From contig JBAOHV010000012.1 in NCBI GenBank assembly GCA_037045265.1, positions 124,001 through 188,000 of the forward strand: 64,000 nt of DNA, in the 5' to 3' direction. The translations under genes and the position numbers were made by a program. This document shows, piece after piece, positions 1 to 8,401 of this stretch (positions are counted from its first letter, which is position 1; every line of letters begins with the position of its first letter). The notes beneath the pieces were generated by a model. The model was not told where the DNA came from. It was given only the letters and a program-made list of their open reading frames with translations, and ran no database searches. The stretch comes from JBAOHV01 sp037045265 (lineage in GTDB: Bacteria > Actinomycetota > Acidimicrobiia > Acidimicrobiales > Microtrichaceae).

Positions 1-893
1 TCACCGACCTCATCCACACCTCGGCGCACGCGTTCCTGCTGTTCTTCTCCAACCGGGGCAAGGTGTACCGCCTCAAGGCGCACCGGATCCCGCAACGGGA
101 CCGCACCGCCCAGGGCCTGGCCATCGTCAACCTGCTGCGCCTGCAGCCCGACGAGAAGATCCAGACGATCATCGACACCCGCGACTACGAGTCGCACCGG
201 TACCTGTTCTTCGTCACCGCCAACGGCGTGGTCAAGAAGACGCTGTTCAACGCCTACGACAGCTCCCGTCAGGACGGGCTGATCGCCATCAACCTGCGAG
301 ACGGCGACGAGTTGGTCCGGGTGCTGCCGACCTCCGACGACGACCAGATCCTCGTCGTCTCCGAGGGCGGCCAGGGCATCCGCTTCTCCGAGACCGACGT
401 GCGGCCGATGGGCCGCACCGCCAGCGGTGTGCGGGGCATGAAGCTGCGACCGGGTGACAAGGTGGTCGGCGCCGGGGCGATCGCCGAGGGCGTCCGACTG
501 CTGACCATCACCGACGCGGGGTACGGCAAGCGCACCGACGTGGACCAGTTCAACACCCAGGGCCGCGGCGGCCAGGGGGTGCGGTCCCACAAGCTGCACG
601 CCGACCGCGGGCGTGTCATCACCGGCCTGCTGGTGGCCGACGACGACCAGATCTTCCTCATCAACGACTCGGGCACGGTCATCCGCACCGCGGTCGACAC
701 GATCTCGGTCCAGGGCCGGGACGCGACCGGGGTCCGGGTCATGAACCTCGACGACGACACCCGCGTCGCGGCGGTGGCCCGGGTGCTGGGCGGCGAGGAG
801 GACGACGATGGCTCCGACGAGGCGGGCTCCGACGACGCAGGCTCTGACGGACGCGAGGCCGGGACCGACTCGGGCGGCGCCGACCCGGACTGA
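1..893 (+). CDS. gyrA: DNA gyrase subunit A, C-terminal part (5' end outside window)
   Basis: This is the C-terminal beta-pinwheel of the gyrase A subunit, which wraps DNA during ATP-driven negative supercoiling; the breakage-reunion domain lies upstream of the window. The frame is open from base 3. About 297 residues show repeated pinwheel blades (VVSEGGQGIRFSETDVRPMG, then LLTITDAGYGKRT) and a GyrA-box-like QGRGGQG near bases 558-578. The protein ends in an acidic Asp/Glu/Ser/Gly tail, common in actinobacterial GyrA. A short gene starts 5 bp after the stop, and the DUF3566 gene and tRNA-Ile follow, the classic oriC-side order. The family call is secure. Confidence 0.96.
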   Translation, partial: TDLIHTSAHAFLLFFSNRGKVYRLKAHRIPQRDRTAQGLAIVNLLRLQPDEKIQTIIDTRDYESHRYLFFVTANGVVKKTLFNAYDSSRQDGLIAINLRDGDELVRVLPTSDDDQILVVSEGGQGIRFSETDVRPMGRTASGVRGMKLRPGDKVVGAGAIAEGVRLLTITDAGYGKRTDVDQFNTQGRGGQGVRSHKLHADRGRVITGLLVADDDQIFLINDSGTVIRTAVDTISVQGRDATGVRVMNLDDDTRVAAVARVLGGEEDDDGSDEAGSDDAGSDGREAGTDSGGADPD

Positions 894-898
894 ACGGG

Positions 899-1189
899 GT
901 GCGGCGTCACCGCTCCTGGCGGCGGGCGTGGCGATCAGCGGTCGTGTGTGCGGTGGGGGTGCTGAGGGTCGGCGATGCCGCCGCCCGGCGCGCCCGGGCC
1001 GACGCGGTGGCGGACCTGAGCGCCCTGGCCCACGTGACGGGTGATCTCGAGGGAGCGACGGCGGTCGCCCACGCCAACGGCGCCGTCGTGACCGGGCACC
1101 GACGCACCGGTGCGGCCCGGGTGGTGACGATCGACCTCGACGGGGTCGTGGCCACCGCAGCGGCCCGGCCCGCCGGGTCCCCCCGGTGA
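899..1189 (+). CDS. Small TadE-like/hypothetical protein downstream of gyrA
   Basis: A 96-residue, GTG-initiated ORF begins 5 bp after the gyrA stop, so it is probably cotranscribed. It has an Arg-rich N-terminus, a short hydrophobic stretch (about residues 12-24), then an Ala-rich helix (ARADAVADLSALAHVTGDLE) resembling the first helix of the short TadE/Rv3654c-like pseudopilin-related proteins of Actinobacteria. No catalytic motif is visible. The resemblance is by eye only. It could also be a lineage-specific protein or a spurious ORF, although its placement and codon use fit a real gene. Confidence 0.45.
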   Translation: MRRHRSWRRAWRSAVVCAVGVLRVGDAAARRARADAVADLSALAHVTGDLEGATAVAHANGAVVTGHRRTGAARVVTIDLDGVVATAAARPAGSPR

Positions 1190-1241
1190 CCTCCGACCCG
1201 GCTCACCGATGCGCCGCACCGCTCGGGATAGGGTGACAGGC

Positions 1242-1772
1242 GTGAGCGACACCCGTCCGGCCGACCCTGTCGGCACGACCCGTGCCGTCCCGTCACCGCC
1301 GAGCGGACCCCCCGCTCGTCGACGGGCCGTCGAAGTGGAGTCCGACCCGACCCCCAACCGGGTGCTCGGCTATCGGCGCCAGCGCTTCGAGGCCAAGAAG
1401 GTCCGCCGTCTGGTGCGCCACATCGACCCCTGGTCGATGCTGAAGCTGGCCGTGCTGGTCTGCCTGTGCATGTGGCTCATCTCGATGATCGCCGTGGTGA
1501 TCCTGTGGACCGTCGCCCGCAGCTCCGGCACCGTCTCGAGTCTGGAGAAGTTCGTCAACTCGTCGTTGCAGCTGCAGGACTGGAAGCTCGACGGCGAGTT
1601 CCTGTTCCGTCAGTTCGGTCTGATCTCGCTGCTGTTCCACCTGGGTCTGGCCGCCGCGATCGTGGTGGCGACCCTGGTGTTCAACCTGATCAGCGACATC
1701 ATCGGTGGGGTCTGGGTCTCGGTGATCGAAGAGGAGACCGCTCGGCCGGTGCAGGAGTCGGGCCCTTCCTGA
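1242..1772 (+). CDS. DUF3566 domain transmembrane protein
   Basis: About 176 residues with a polar, Pro/Arg-rich N-terminal tail, a conserved basic linker (RRQRFEAKKVRRLVRHIDPW) and two membrane helices at roughly residues 70-95 and 130-160. This is the arrangement of DUF3566 proteins encoded directly after gyrA across Actinobacteria; their function is unknown. I prefer GTG 1242 over ATG 1209 because a TAGGGT hexamer ends 7 nt before it, as at many leaderless starts in this window. The segment between the helices contains a short helix (VSSLEKFVNSSLQLQDW). Context and family match are strong. Confidence 0.85.
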   Translation: MSDTRPADPVGTTRAVPSPPSGPPARRRAVEVESDPTPNRVLGYRRQRFEAKKVRRLVRHIDPWSMLKLAVLVCLCMWLISMIAVVILWTVARSSGTVSSLEKFVNSSLQLQDWKLDGEFLFRQFGLISLLFHLGLAAAIVVATLVFNLISDIIGGVWVSVIEEETARPVQESGPS

Positions 1773-1896
1773 ACCGGGAGCGTCCTCCAGCGGGCCGTCG
1801 ATCGGGTCACCGCCGGGTCGAGGTGCGCGTCGTCGACCGGCGCGGGTACTGTGACCGGCCGGCCCGGGTGGTCAGCCATCCGGTCCGGGCCGTTCC

Positions 1897-1973
<77 letters not shown>

Positions 1974-2038
1974 TCCCGGCGGTCCCGTCGGGTCCCCGAG
2001 GGACCCGGGTCCTGCATCCGACCCTGCGAGGAGGCACA

Positions 2039-2177
2039 GTGCGCGGTCTGCGACGAGCCGCGGCGGCGGTGGCCATCGGCGGACTGGTGGGCCTGGTGCT
2101 GCGCTTCCGTGGCTCCACCGAGCCGCCCTCTGCAGGGCGGCGGCTGGCGGGAGCTGACCGGGGACGACCTGCGTTGA
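2039..2177 (+). CDS. Putative 45-aa single-pass membrane protein, frameshifted in a hairpin
   Basis: A GTG preceded by a strong GAGGAGG ribosome-binding site (2028-2034) opens a reading frame with a basic N-terminus and one membrane helix (AAAAVAIGGLVGLVLRF). After Glu-Pro-Pro the sensible continuation (LQGGGWRELTGDDLR, stop TGA 2175-2177) lies one base out of frame. The switch falls in a perfect 8-bp hairpin (2122-2141). Dropping one base gives a compact 45-residue protein whose stop overlaps the TTG start of the next gene. Small membrane proteins at this position after tRNA-Ile are common in Actinobacteria (DLW-39-type), but I cannot confirm homology. The alternative is that the first frame simply extends the downstream oxidoreductase. 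Confidence 0.45.
2122..2141. other. Perfect 8-bp GC hairpin at a frame switch
   Basis: GCCGCCCT and AGGGCGGC are separated by a CTGC loop. It lies exactly where the small ORF's frame changes. Such compact GC hairpins are prone to sequencing or assembly error. Confidence 0.6.
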
Positions 2178-3217
2178 GCGGACCCGACGCGTCCGAGCCG
2201 GTCCGGCCCCGGGTGGCCGTCGTGGGGGCCGGCATCGTCGGGGCCCGTGCCGCGCGTGAGCTGATCTCGCCGGGAGCGGACGGCCGGCCCGGCGCCTCGC
2301 ACGTCTCGATCTCGACCCGCCGCGAGGAGCGACGCGACCAGCTGCGCGCCACGTTCGGGGCGTCGGTGCCGGTCCTGTGGCAGACCGATCGGGTGGACGG
2401 GTCCGACAGCCGTGGCCCGGCCGACGTCGTCCTGGTCGCCCGGGAGCCCCGCGAGCAGCTCGAGGTCGTGTCCGCCGCCCTCGACGCCGGCAGCCACGTG
2501 ATCGCCACCACCGACGATCCCGAGGAGGTGGAGGCGATCCTGCGGTTGCACCCCCGAGCGGTGGCCGCGGGCCGCAGCGTCATCGTGGGGGTCGGTCTCT
2601 CACCGGGTCTGACGTGCCTGCTGGCTCGCCACGCCGCGGACCTGCTCGACACCGTGGACGAGATCCACGTGGCCCGTGACGGGGCGGCCGGACCGGCGTG
2701 CGCCCGCCAACGTCTGCGGGCGCTGCGGGGTGCGGCTCAGGAGTGGAGGGACGGCACCTGGGTCCGCCGCGCCGGATTCTCGGGTCGCGAGCTGCTCTGG
2801 TTCCCCGACCCGGTGAGCGCCCGTGACTGCTACCGGGCCGATCTGGCCGAACCGCTGCTCCTCCTCGACGCCTTCCCCGACGTCACCCGCCTGTCGGCCC
2901 GCCTGGCCGCCTCGCCCCGGGACCGCGTCCTGGCGCCCCTGCCGGTGCTGGTCGGCCCTCCGGTCGAGGGGGGCCCGGGAGCGGCGCGCGTGGAGCTTCG
3001 TGGCACCCGTGACGGTCGTCGGGAGATGGTGGTCTACGGCGTGTTCGATCGTCCGGGCGTCGCCGCGGCAGCCTTGGCGGCGGTCCTCGCGCTGCGCGCC
3101 GCGGCGGGTGATGTCGCTCCCGGGAGCCACGGGGTCGCCGCGTCGGTCGATCCCCGTCCGGTTCTGGCCGAGCTCGCGCGTCGGGGCGTGCGTGCCGCGG
3201 CGTTCGATCCGGCCTGA
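2174..3217 (+). CDS. Saccharopine-dehydrogenase-like NAD(P)-binding oxidoreductase
   Basis: About 347 residues if read from TTG 2174 (TTGA overlap with the preceding small ORF); GTG 2213 is an alternative start. The N-terminus is a Rossmann fold (RVAVVGAGIVGARAARELI), followed by ADVVLVAREPREQ and a segment equivalent to the substrate-domain entry of saccharopine reductases (SVIVGVGLSPGLTCLLARHA). The C-terminal part has no clear catalytic signature, so the substrate is unknown. Such genes often flank gyrA in Acidimicrobiia-like genomes, but that is from memory. Fold assignment is confident, function is not. Confidence 0.7.
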   Translation: MSGPDASEPVRPRVAVVGAGIVGARAARELISPGADGRPGASHVSISTRREERRDQLRATFGASVPVLWQTDRVDGSDSRGPADVVLVAREPREQLEVVSAALDAGSHVIATTDDPEEVEAILRLHPRAVAAGRSVIVGVGLSPGLTCLLARHAADLLDTVDEIHVARDGAAGPACARQRLRALRGAAQEWRDGTWVRRAGFSGRELLWFPDPVSARDCYRADLAEPLLLLDAFPDVTRLSARLAASPRDRVLAPLPVLVGPPVEGGPGAARVELRGTRDGRREMVVYGVFDRPGVAAAALAAVLALRAAAGDVAPGSHGVAASVDPRPVLAELARRGVRAAAFDPA

Positions 3218-3386
3218 GCCCACCTGCGTCGTCCGGACTCGAACGTCGAGCCCGCCCTCGAGGATCGGTGTGACCGAATTTCCTCGCTTTCGGTGTTCAG
3301 TTCCGGCTCCCAACCGTCGATACGACCACGGACAGTGACAATCGAGTCGACGTCGGACTGGGGCGAAGATTTCTTCGGATTTCTGC

Positions 3387-3415
3387 TCAAGTCCGACGCG
3401 TCCGCGCGCCGATAC
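3387..3415 (+). promoter_or_regulatory. Candidate sigma-28 (FliA/WhiG)-type promoter
   Basis: TCAAG at 3387-3391 and GCCGATA at 3408-3414 resemble the FliA/WhiG promoter elements (TAAA and GCCGATAA). The gap is about two bases longer than the textbook spacing. It sits 75 bp upstream of a sigma-28-type gene, suggesting autoregulation. The rest of 3218-3489 is non-coding and visibly less GC-rich than its neighbours. Confidence 0.4.
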
Positions 3416-3489
3416 CCCTCGGGCAGTCCCCGGGATCCGGCTGGTCCCGGGGAGACACCCGGCAACACCACCAGGAGCGAGACGGCGAC

Positions 3490-4447
3490 ATGGGCGCAGC
3501 ACTTACCGAGGACCGACCGACCCGGAACACCGAGCGGACCCTGGTCCCGAACCGGCGTTCGGCGAGCAGCCAGGGACGCCTCCCGGCTGGTCGAGGAGCA
3601 CCTGGACCTGGTCAACCACGTCGTGTTCCAGGTCGCGGTGCACTTCCCCCGCCACGTCGACCGCGACGAGCTGGCCCGGGCCGGTGCCCTCGGACTGGTC
3701 GAGGCCGCGCAGCGCTACGACGAGGCCCGCGGAGTCCCGTTCAACCGGTTCGCCGCCCAGCGCATCCGGGGCGCGATCATCGACGCCGTCCGCTCTGCGG
3801 ACTGGGCTCCCCGCTCGGTGCGAACCCTGGCCCGTCGCCTGGACGCCACCGAGCAGCGCCTGGCCGCACAGCTCGGGCGCATCCCCTCGATCGGTGAGAC
3901 CGCCGAGGCGCTCGGCATGTCCCGCGACGAGCTCGACCGACTCCGCGACCGCATCTTCCGCTCGGTCGTGCTGGCCTTCGAGCACCTGGTCGGTGACACC
4001 GAGGACGAGGAGCTGACCCTCATCGACGTGCTGGCCGATCCCGACGAGCGGGAGCCGGCCGAGGAGCTCGAGCAGCGGGAGCTGCACGCCTACCTCCGCG
4101 ACGCCATCGCCCTGCTGCCCGAGCGGCACCGGGTCATCGTGCTCGGCTACTTCATCGAGGATCGCACCTCCGAGGAGCTGGCACGCTTCCTGGGTGTGAC
4201 CGAGTCGCGCGTGTCGCAGATGCGCACCGAGGCGCTGGGCATGCTGAAGATGGGCATCGAGGCGCAGTACGTGCCGGTCGAGGACCGCGAAGCTCCCGAC
4301 GGACTCGTCGCACGCCGCCGGGCCCGCTACGTGGATGCGATCGGTGCCGCCACCGCGCCGACGGACCGCATCACCGAGCGTGAGCGTCCCGAGTCCGACA
4401 CCGCGTTCGTCGACCTGGTCCAGTCCCTGGTCGGTGCCGACGGCTGA
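3490..4447 (+). CDS. FliA/WhiG-family RNA polymerase sigma factor (N-terminal frameshift)
   Basis: Region 2 contains LARAGALGLVEAAQRYDEA and RIRGAIIDAVRSADWAPRSVR, the hallmark of FliA/WhiG sigma-28 factors. Region 3 (RIPSIGETAEALGMSRDEL) and region 4 (LPERHRVIVLGYF, then LGVTESRVSQMRTEAL) follow. An ATG with AGGAG upstream (3490) starts a plausible N-terminus, MGAALTEDRPTRNTER, but region 2 lies one base out of frame. Removing one base around 3560-3575 (CC in AGCCAGGG) joins them into about 318 residues with a 50-residue C-terminal extension. No flagellar genes occur in the window, so it may control motility, development or stress. The sigma assignment is firm; the exact start is not. Confidence 0.85.
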
Positions 4448-4450
4448 CCC

Positions 4451-5263
4451 TCAGCGGGCGAGCACCTCGACCAGGCGGTCGTGGAAGGCACCGTTGGACG
4501 CGATCGCCGACCACCGGTACTCGGGATGGTCGATGTTCTCCACCGCCGGGTCCCCCCCCGACCACGACGTGAGGGTGCCTCCCGCCTCGGGGATGACGAC
4601 CAGCATCGCGGCCAGGTCCCACCAGGCCAGGGCGGGGTCGAACATGGCCTCCACCCGTCCGGACGCCACCAGGGCGTAGCCGTACGCGTCGCCCCAGGTC
4701 CGCAGTTGCAGGCCTGACCCGGTCACCCGGTCGAACATGTCCGGGGTCCACTCGTGGAAGCCGGTGACGCTCAGGTACGAGCCGGACAGCTCGGCGCGAT
4801 CCGACACCGAGCAGCGGGCACCGTCGAGGAAGCACCCTCGACCGCGCCCCGCCCAGACCGTCTCGCCCAGGGCGGGCAGGTTGATCACGCCGATGGCCGG
4901 ACCGTGCTCGTCCTCCATGTACAGGAGGTTGGAGTAGGTGCCGACGCCCCGACTGAACGCCAACGTCCCGTCGATGGGGTCGATGACCCAGGTGCGGCCG
5001 GAGGTGCCGACGCGATCGCCCTCCTCCTCGCCCCGGACGGTGTCGTCGGGGAGCGCGGCGGCGATCTCCTCCCGGAGCAGGCGCTCCGCGGCGCGGTCCG
5101 CGGCGGTGACGGGCGACCCGTCGTGCTTGTGCTCCACCCCGAGCTCGGGGTGGTTGAACCACCCGAGGGTGAGCTCGCCCGCGGCGCGGGTCCACGCCAC
5201 CGCCTGCTCCAGGAGCTTCTCGTCCACCGGCGGGATCGCGGTCGACGCGTTCGGTTCGGTCAT
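4451..5263 (-). CDS. Inositol monophosphatase-family phosphatase (HisN-like)
   Basis: 270 residues. The metal-binding signatures of the Mg-dependent IMPase superfamily are present: GEEEG near residue 79, DPIDGT at about 95-100 and WDLAAMLVVIPEAGG near residue 215. The family hydrolyses inositol phosphate, histidinol phosphate or nucleotide 3'-phosphates. In Actinobacteria the closest relatives include HisN, the histidinol-phosphatase of histidine synthesis, but the motifs do not decide the substrate. It converges with the sigma-factor gene with only 3 bp between the stops. The ATG start is clear. Confidence 0.82.
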   Translation of the reverse strand: MTEPNASTAIPPVDEKLLEQAVAWTRAAGELTLGWFNHPELGVEHKHDGSPVTAADRAAERLLREEIAAALPDDTVRGEEEGDRVGTSGRTWVIDPIDGTLAFSRGVGTYSNLLYMEDEHGPAIGVINLPALGETVWAGRGRGCFLDGARCSVSDRAELSGSYLSVTGFHEWTPDMFDRVTGSGLQLRTWGDAYGYALVASGRVEAMFDPALAWWDLAAMLVVIPEAGGTLTSWSGGDPAVENIDHPEYRWSAIASNGAFHDRLVEVLAR

Positions 5264-5425
5264 CAGGTGTCGCTCCGGTCTCGGGCCGTGCACGTGACCG
5301 GGCCGAACGGCCCGGTCACCGGGGAGCCCTCCCCATTTCGGCACGGGGCGGCACCGGCGATGATGCCATCCGGGACGGCTCCGTGCGGACGACCTCCGCT
5401 GCGGAGCCCGCCCCCGAAGCCGCGG

Positions 5426-5457
5426 GCCGGCCGGACGACGCCCCTCGTCCGGCCGGC
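5426..5457. other. Strong 13-bp hairpin between divergent genes
   Basis: GCCGGCCGGACGA (5426-5438) pairs perfectly with 5445-5457 around a 6-nt loop. It lies between the divergent IMPase and thioesterase genes, 21 bp before the latter's TAGCGT hexamer. It could insulate the two promoters or be an operator. The remaining 5264-5425 shows no further signal. Confidence 0.5.
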
Positions 5458-5492
5458 AGCGGTGGGTCAGAGGGCGACTAGCGTCGCCGATC

Positions 5493-6320
5493 GTGGACCT
5501 GCGGAGCATCCTCGACCTCGAGAGCCACGGACGTGACGTCTACGTCGGGATCGGCCCCCGCTACCCGTGGGGCGGCCTCTACGGCGGCCAGATCGTCGCC
5601 CAGGCGCTGATGGCCGCCGCCCACACCGTGTCGGACGAGATGCCGGTCCACTCGCTGCGGGCCTACTTCATCCGCCGGGGCGACCACGACGAACCGGTGC
5701 GCTACGAGGTCGACCGGATCCGCGACGGGCGCTCGTTCACCACCCGCCGTGTCGTCGCCCGACAGGCCGTGGGAGCGATCCTCAACCTGGAGGCCAGCTT
5801 CCAGCGCGACGAGGGATCGGCCGACGTCGAGACCCTGGCCCCGCCGCCGGAGCTGCCGACGCCGGACCAGCTGGAGCCGAGCTCGTGGAGCGCGGCGTTC
5901 GAGCGGGCGTTCGTCCCCGGGGATCGGGTGAGCCCTGCCGCGGAACGCGACGGCCGGGGCCGGGCCACCGCGTGGTTGCGCACCACAGAGCCGATCGGTG
6001 GGGACCGGTTCCGTCAGGCCGCCGCGTTGGCCTACATGAGCGACGACCTGCCCACCGACGCCGTCGTGCAGGCCCATCCGGTGCGCAGCGAGCCCGACGA
6101 GACGCTCTACAAGGCGCTCTTCACCGCCAGCCTGGACCACACGATCTGGTTCCACCGACCGCTCGCCGCGGACCGGTGGCACCTCCACGACTTCACCTGC
6201 CACACCTTCGTCGGTGGGCGGGGCCTGTCGTTGGGACAGATCTTCGCCCTCGACGGGACGCACGTCGCCACGGTCGCCCAGGAGGTCCTCCTGCGCGACA
6301 CCCGGGACCGAACGAGCTGA
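5493..6320 (+). CDS. Acyl-CoA thioesterase II (TesB family)
   Basis: 275 residues with two hotdog repeats. The first has WGGLYGGQIVAQALMAA and VHSLRAYFIRRGD, then RDGRSFTTRRVVARQ. The second has SLDHTIWFHRPL and the C-terminal GRGLSLGQIFALDGTHVATVAQE, which carries the conserved Asp and Gln region of TesB. It hydrolyses acyl-CoAs to free acid and CoA in the cytoplasm. The GTG start is supported by TAGCGT ending 8 nt before it, a leaderless pattern. The following coiled-coil gene starts 68 bp downstream with its own ribosome-binding site. Confidence 0.9.
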   Translation: MDLRSILDLESHGRDVYVGIGPRYPWGGLYGGQIVAQALMAAAHTVSDEMPVHSLRAYFIRRGDHDEPVRYEVDRIRDGRSFTTRRVVARQAVGAILNLEASFQRDEGSADVETLAPPPELPTPDQLEPSSWSAAFERAFVPGDRVSPAAERDGRGRATAWLRTTEPIGGDRFRQAAALAYMSDDLPTDAVVQAHPVRSEPDETLYKALFTASLDHTIWFHRPLAADRWHLHDFTCHTFVGGRGLSLGQIFALDGTHVATVAQEVLLRDTRDRTS

Positions 6321-6388
6321 TTCCGACCCGCGGTTCGCTTCACTTCTTCTGGCCCGTGCCGATGGGGGGCGCAGAAGGAGGTGGGTCC

Positions 6389-8323
6389 GTGCGATTGGTG
6401 GACCTGCAGGTGGGCACCGACAACGGCGTCCATCTGGAACTGCATCCCAGGCTCAACGTGGTGATCGCGTCGGCCGCGCTCCAGGAGAGGGTGGCGGCGC
6501 TGCTCGGGCGGGCCTACGTGCTCGCCGGCACCGAGGTCACCGGCACCGTCGACGGCGGTGACTACCTCACGCCGCTCGATCCGACCGCGGTGGTCGCCCT
6601 CGACCTGATCGGAGAGGGTCTCGATCGGATCGGCCCGGCCGACCTGCCGGCGCCGGATCCGACGGCGCGTCAACGGGCCCGAGCGGTCCTCGAGGCCCGG
6701 ATCGATGCCGCGAACGCGGCGTTGGGCGAGCTCGTCGGCGAACGGGATCGGATCGCCCGGCTCCACGCCGCGACCGAGGCCGCGGTGGCGGCCGGAACCG
6801 AGGAGCGCGAGGAGTGCGTCGCTCGTCGTGAGGCCCTGGACGTGTCCGCCGGCGCGCTCGACGCCCGGCGTCCGGCGCTGGCGGCGGAGCGGGACTCCGC
6901 CGGGCACGCGGCGGACGTGGCCGCGGGTCGCCTCGAGGAGCTGTGCGGTGTGCGTGCCGCGCTGGCGACCGAGCTCGGACCCGGTGAGGACGGGGCCGAC
7001 ATCCGCATGGGTGACGACACGGGTGAGCTCGTGGCGTTGGTGGACCGGGCCGGCGCGCTCGGAGGGCTGCCGGCTCAGCAGATGGACGAGGTCCGGACGT
7101 GGCTCCGTGACGTCGCCCGATCCCAGGTGCCGGTGCGAGCCGATGCCCAGGCTCTGCTGGCCGAGGTCGACGCGGTGGAGCGGGCCTGGCAGCTGGCGGC
7201 GCGCACCGGGGTGGAGGGCGACCCCGAGGTCGTCGCACTGGCGAGCGAGCGGGCCGACCTCGACACCAACCACCAGCTGCTGCGGGGCCTGGCCGCGTCG
7301 GGGATGCTCGGCGACACCGCCAAGTCACAGATCGACGCCTCCCACATCGCGTTGCTCCAGGCGTCCAAGGCCCAGGAGGCCGATGCGGCCGCCGCGGAGC
7401 AGGTCGTGCTGGCGCGCTACGGGTTCGACTCCTACCTGGAGTACACGATCGCCACGTCCACTCGCAGCGTCGGTCAGGCGGTCGAGGCCAAGCTCGCCGG
7501 ATCTCGAGGAGCACATCGAGAGCCTCGATCGCGACCTGGCCGCGGCGCGGTCCCGGGTCGCCGGGCGCATCGAGCAGCTCGCCGCGGCAGCGGGAGCCCG
7601 CTCAGCAGAAGGTCACGGCTCTCCTGGGATTCCGTCCGGAGGGGTCATCGATCGACGTGCTGAGCCGCATCCCCGAGGTCCCGCACTCCGTCACCCGCCT
7701 CACGCTCGCCGTCGACGAGGCGATCGAGACGGCCCGGGACGAGGTCGCCCGGTATCGGGGGACCATCGCGGATCTGGACGACGAGGAGGTGTCGCTCGGG
7801 GAGCGGGCCCGCGAGCTCGTCGGGCAGCGTGAGCAGATCGATGCCCGCATCGCGGATCTCGACGCGGCGCTGGCCGACGCGGTGCCCGAGGCGGCATCGC
7901 TGGCTGTCCGGTTGGCCGACGCCGAGGCAGGCGTGGTCGAACGCCACCCGGGACCTGTCGGGGATCACCGACGAGCGGGATCAGCTCGATGCGGTGCCGG
8001 CGGACCGCTACGGCCCCGACGACGTCGTCCCGGTCGTGGAGGCCGTGCTGCGGCGACTGGATCCCTGGGCGACCAACCCTCCGCCGGTGGTGCTCTGCGA
8101 CACGTTCGGACCGTTGCCGTCGGCGCAGGCGATCGCGGTCCTCGAGGCGGTGACGGCCCGGGCCGATCGCAGCCAGATCCTCTACCTGACCTCGAGCTCC
8201 GAGGTCCGCGACTGGGCCAAGCGCCTCGACCCGTCGGTGGGGCGGTTGATCAACCTGGCCCACGGTCGGTGGTCGCCCCGGCGGCTCGGACGCAAGGTCC
8301 TCGGTCGGCGCCAGACCGGCTGA
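6389..8323 (+). CDS. SMC/ABC-like coiled-coil protein with degenerate ATPase motifs, broken by three frameshifts
   Basis: GTG 6389 follows a perfect AAGGAGG. Three single-base corrections (near 7500, 7590 and 7938, each removing one G from GG) restore one continuous protein of about 643 residues. The N-terminus (LVDLQVGTDNGVHLELHPRL, then NVVIASAALQERVAALLG) resembles the start of SMC/RecN-type head domains but has no GxxGxGKS/T. Long Ala/Glu/Arg-rich coiled coils follow (about residues 90-200 and 350-530). The end (VVLCDTFGPLPSAQAIAVLE, then RSQILYLTSSSEVRDWAKRL) has the spacing of an ABC Walker B/D-loop/H-loop region, with Cys-Asp-Thr where Asp-Glu/Asp-Pro is expected. Function is unknown; it may be a structural, non-hydrolysing relative. 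Confidence 0.7.
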
Positions 8324-8348
8324 ACGTCCCGGGCACCCACTCACCCGC

Positions 8349-8394
8349 TTTGTAGTGCGAGATCCAGGCGAACGCCTGGATCTCGCACTACAGA
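8349..8394. repeat. Palindromic intergenic repeat, copy 1
   Basis: Perfect 20-bp arms (8351-8370 and 8373-8392; left arm TGTAGTGCGAGATCCAGGCG) flank a 2-bp AA centre. The copy at 52976-53025 has the same arms, a TT centre and the same right flank AGAACGGTGGT. It lies between the converging coiled-coil gene and fumC, where it could end transcription in both directions. Confidence 0.85.
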
Positions 8395-8401
8395 ACGGTG
8401 G

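Noticed and set aside
1974..2038. tRNA-Ala following tRNA-Ile
   Set aside because: The usual partner tRNA is not present; the gap holds only the ribosome-binding site of the next ORF.
7480..7960. Programmed ribosomal frameshifting in the coiled-coil gene
   Set aside because: Three shifts in one gene without slippery sequences or downstream pseudoknots, and the same pattern in housekeeping genes, point to sequence error.
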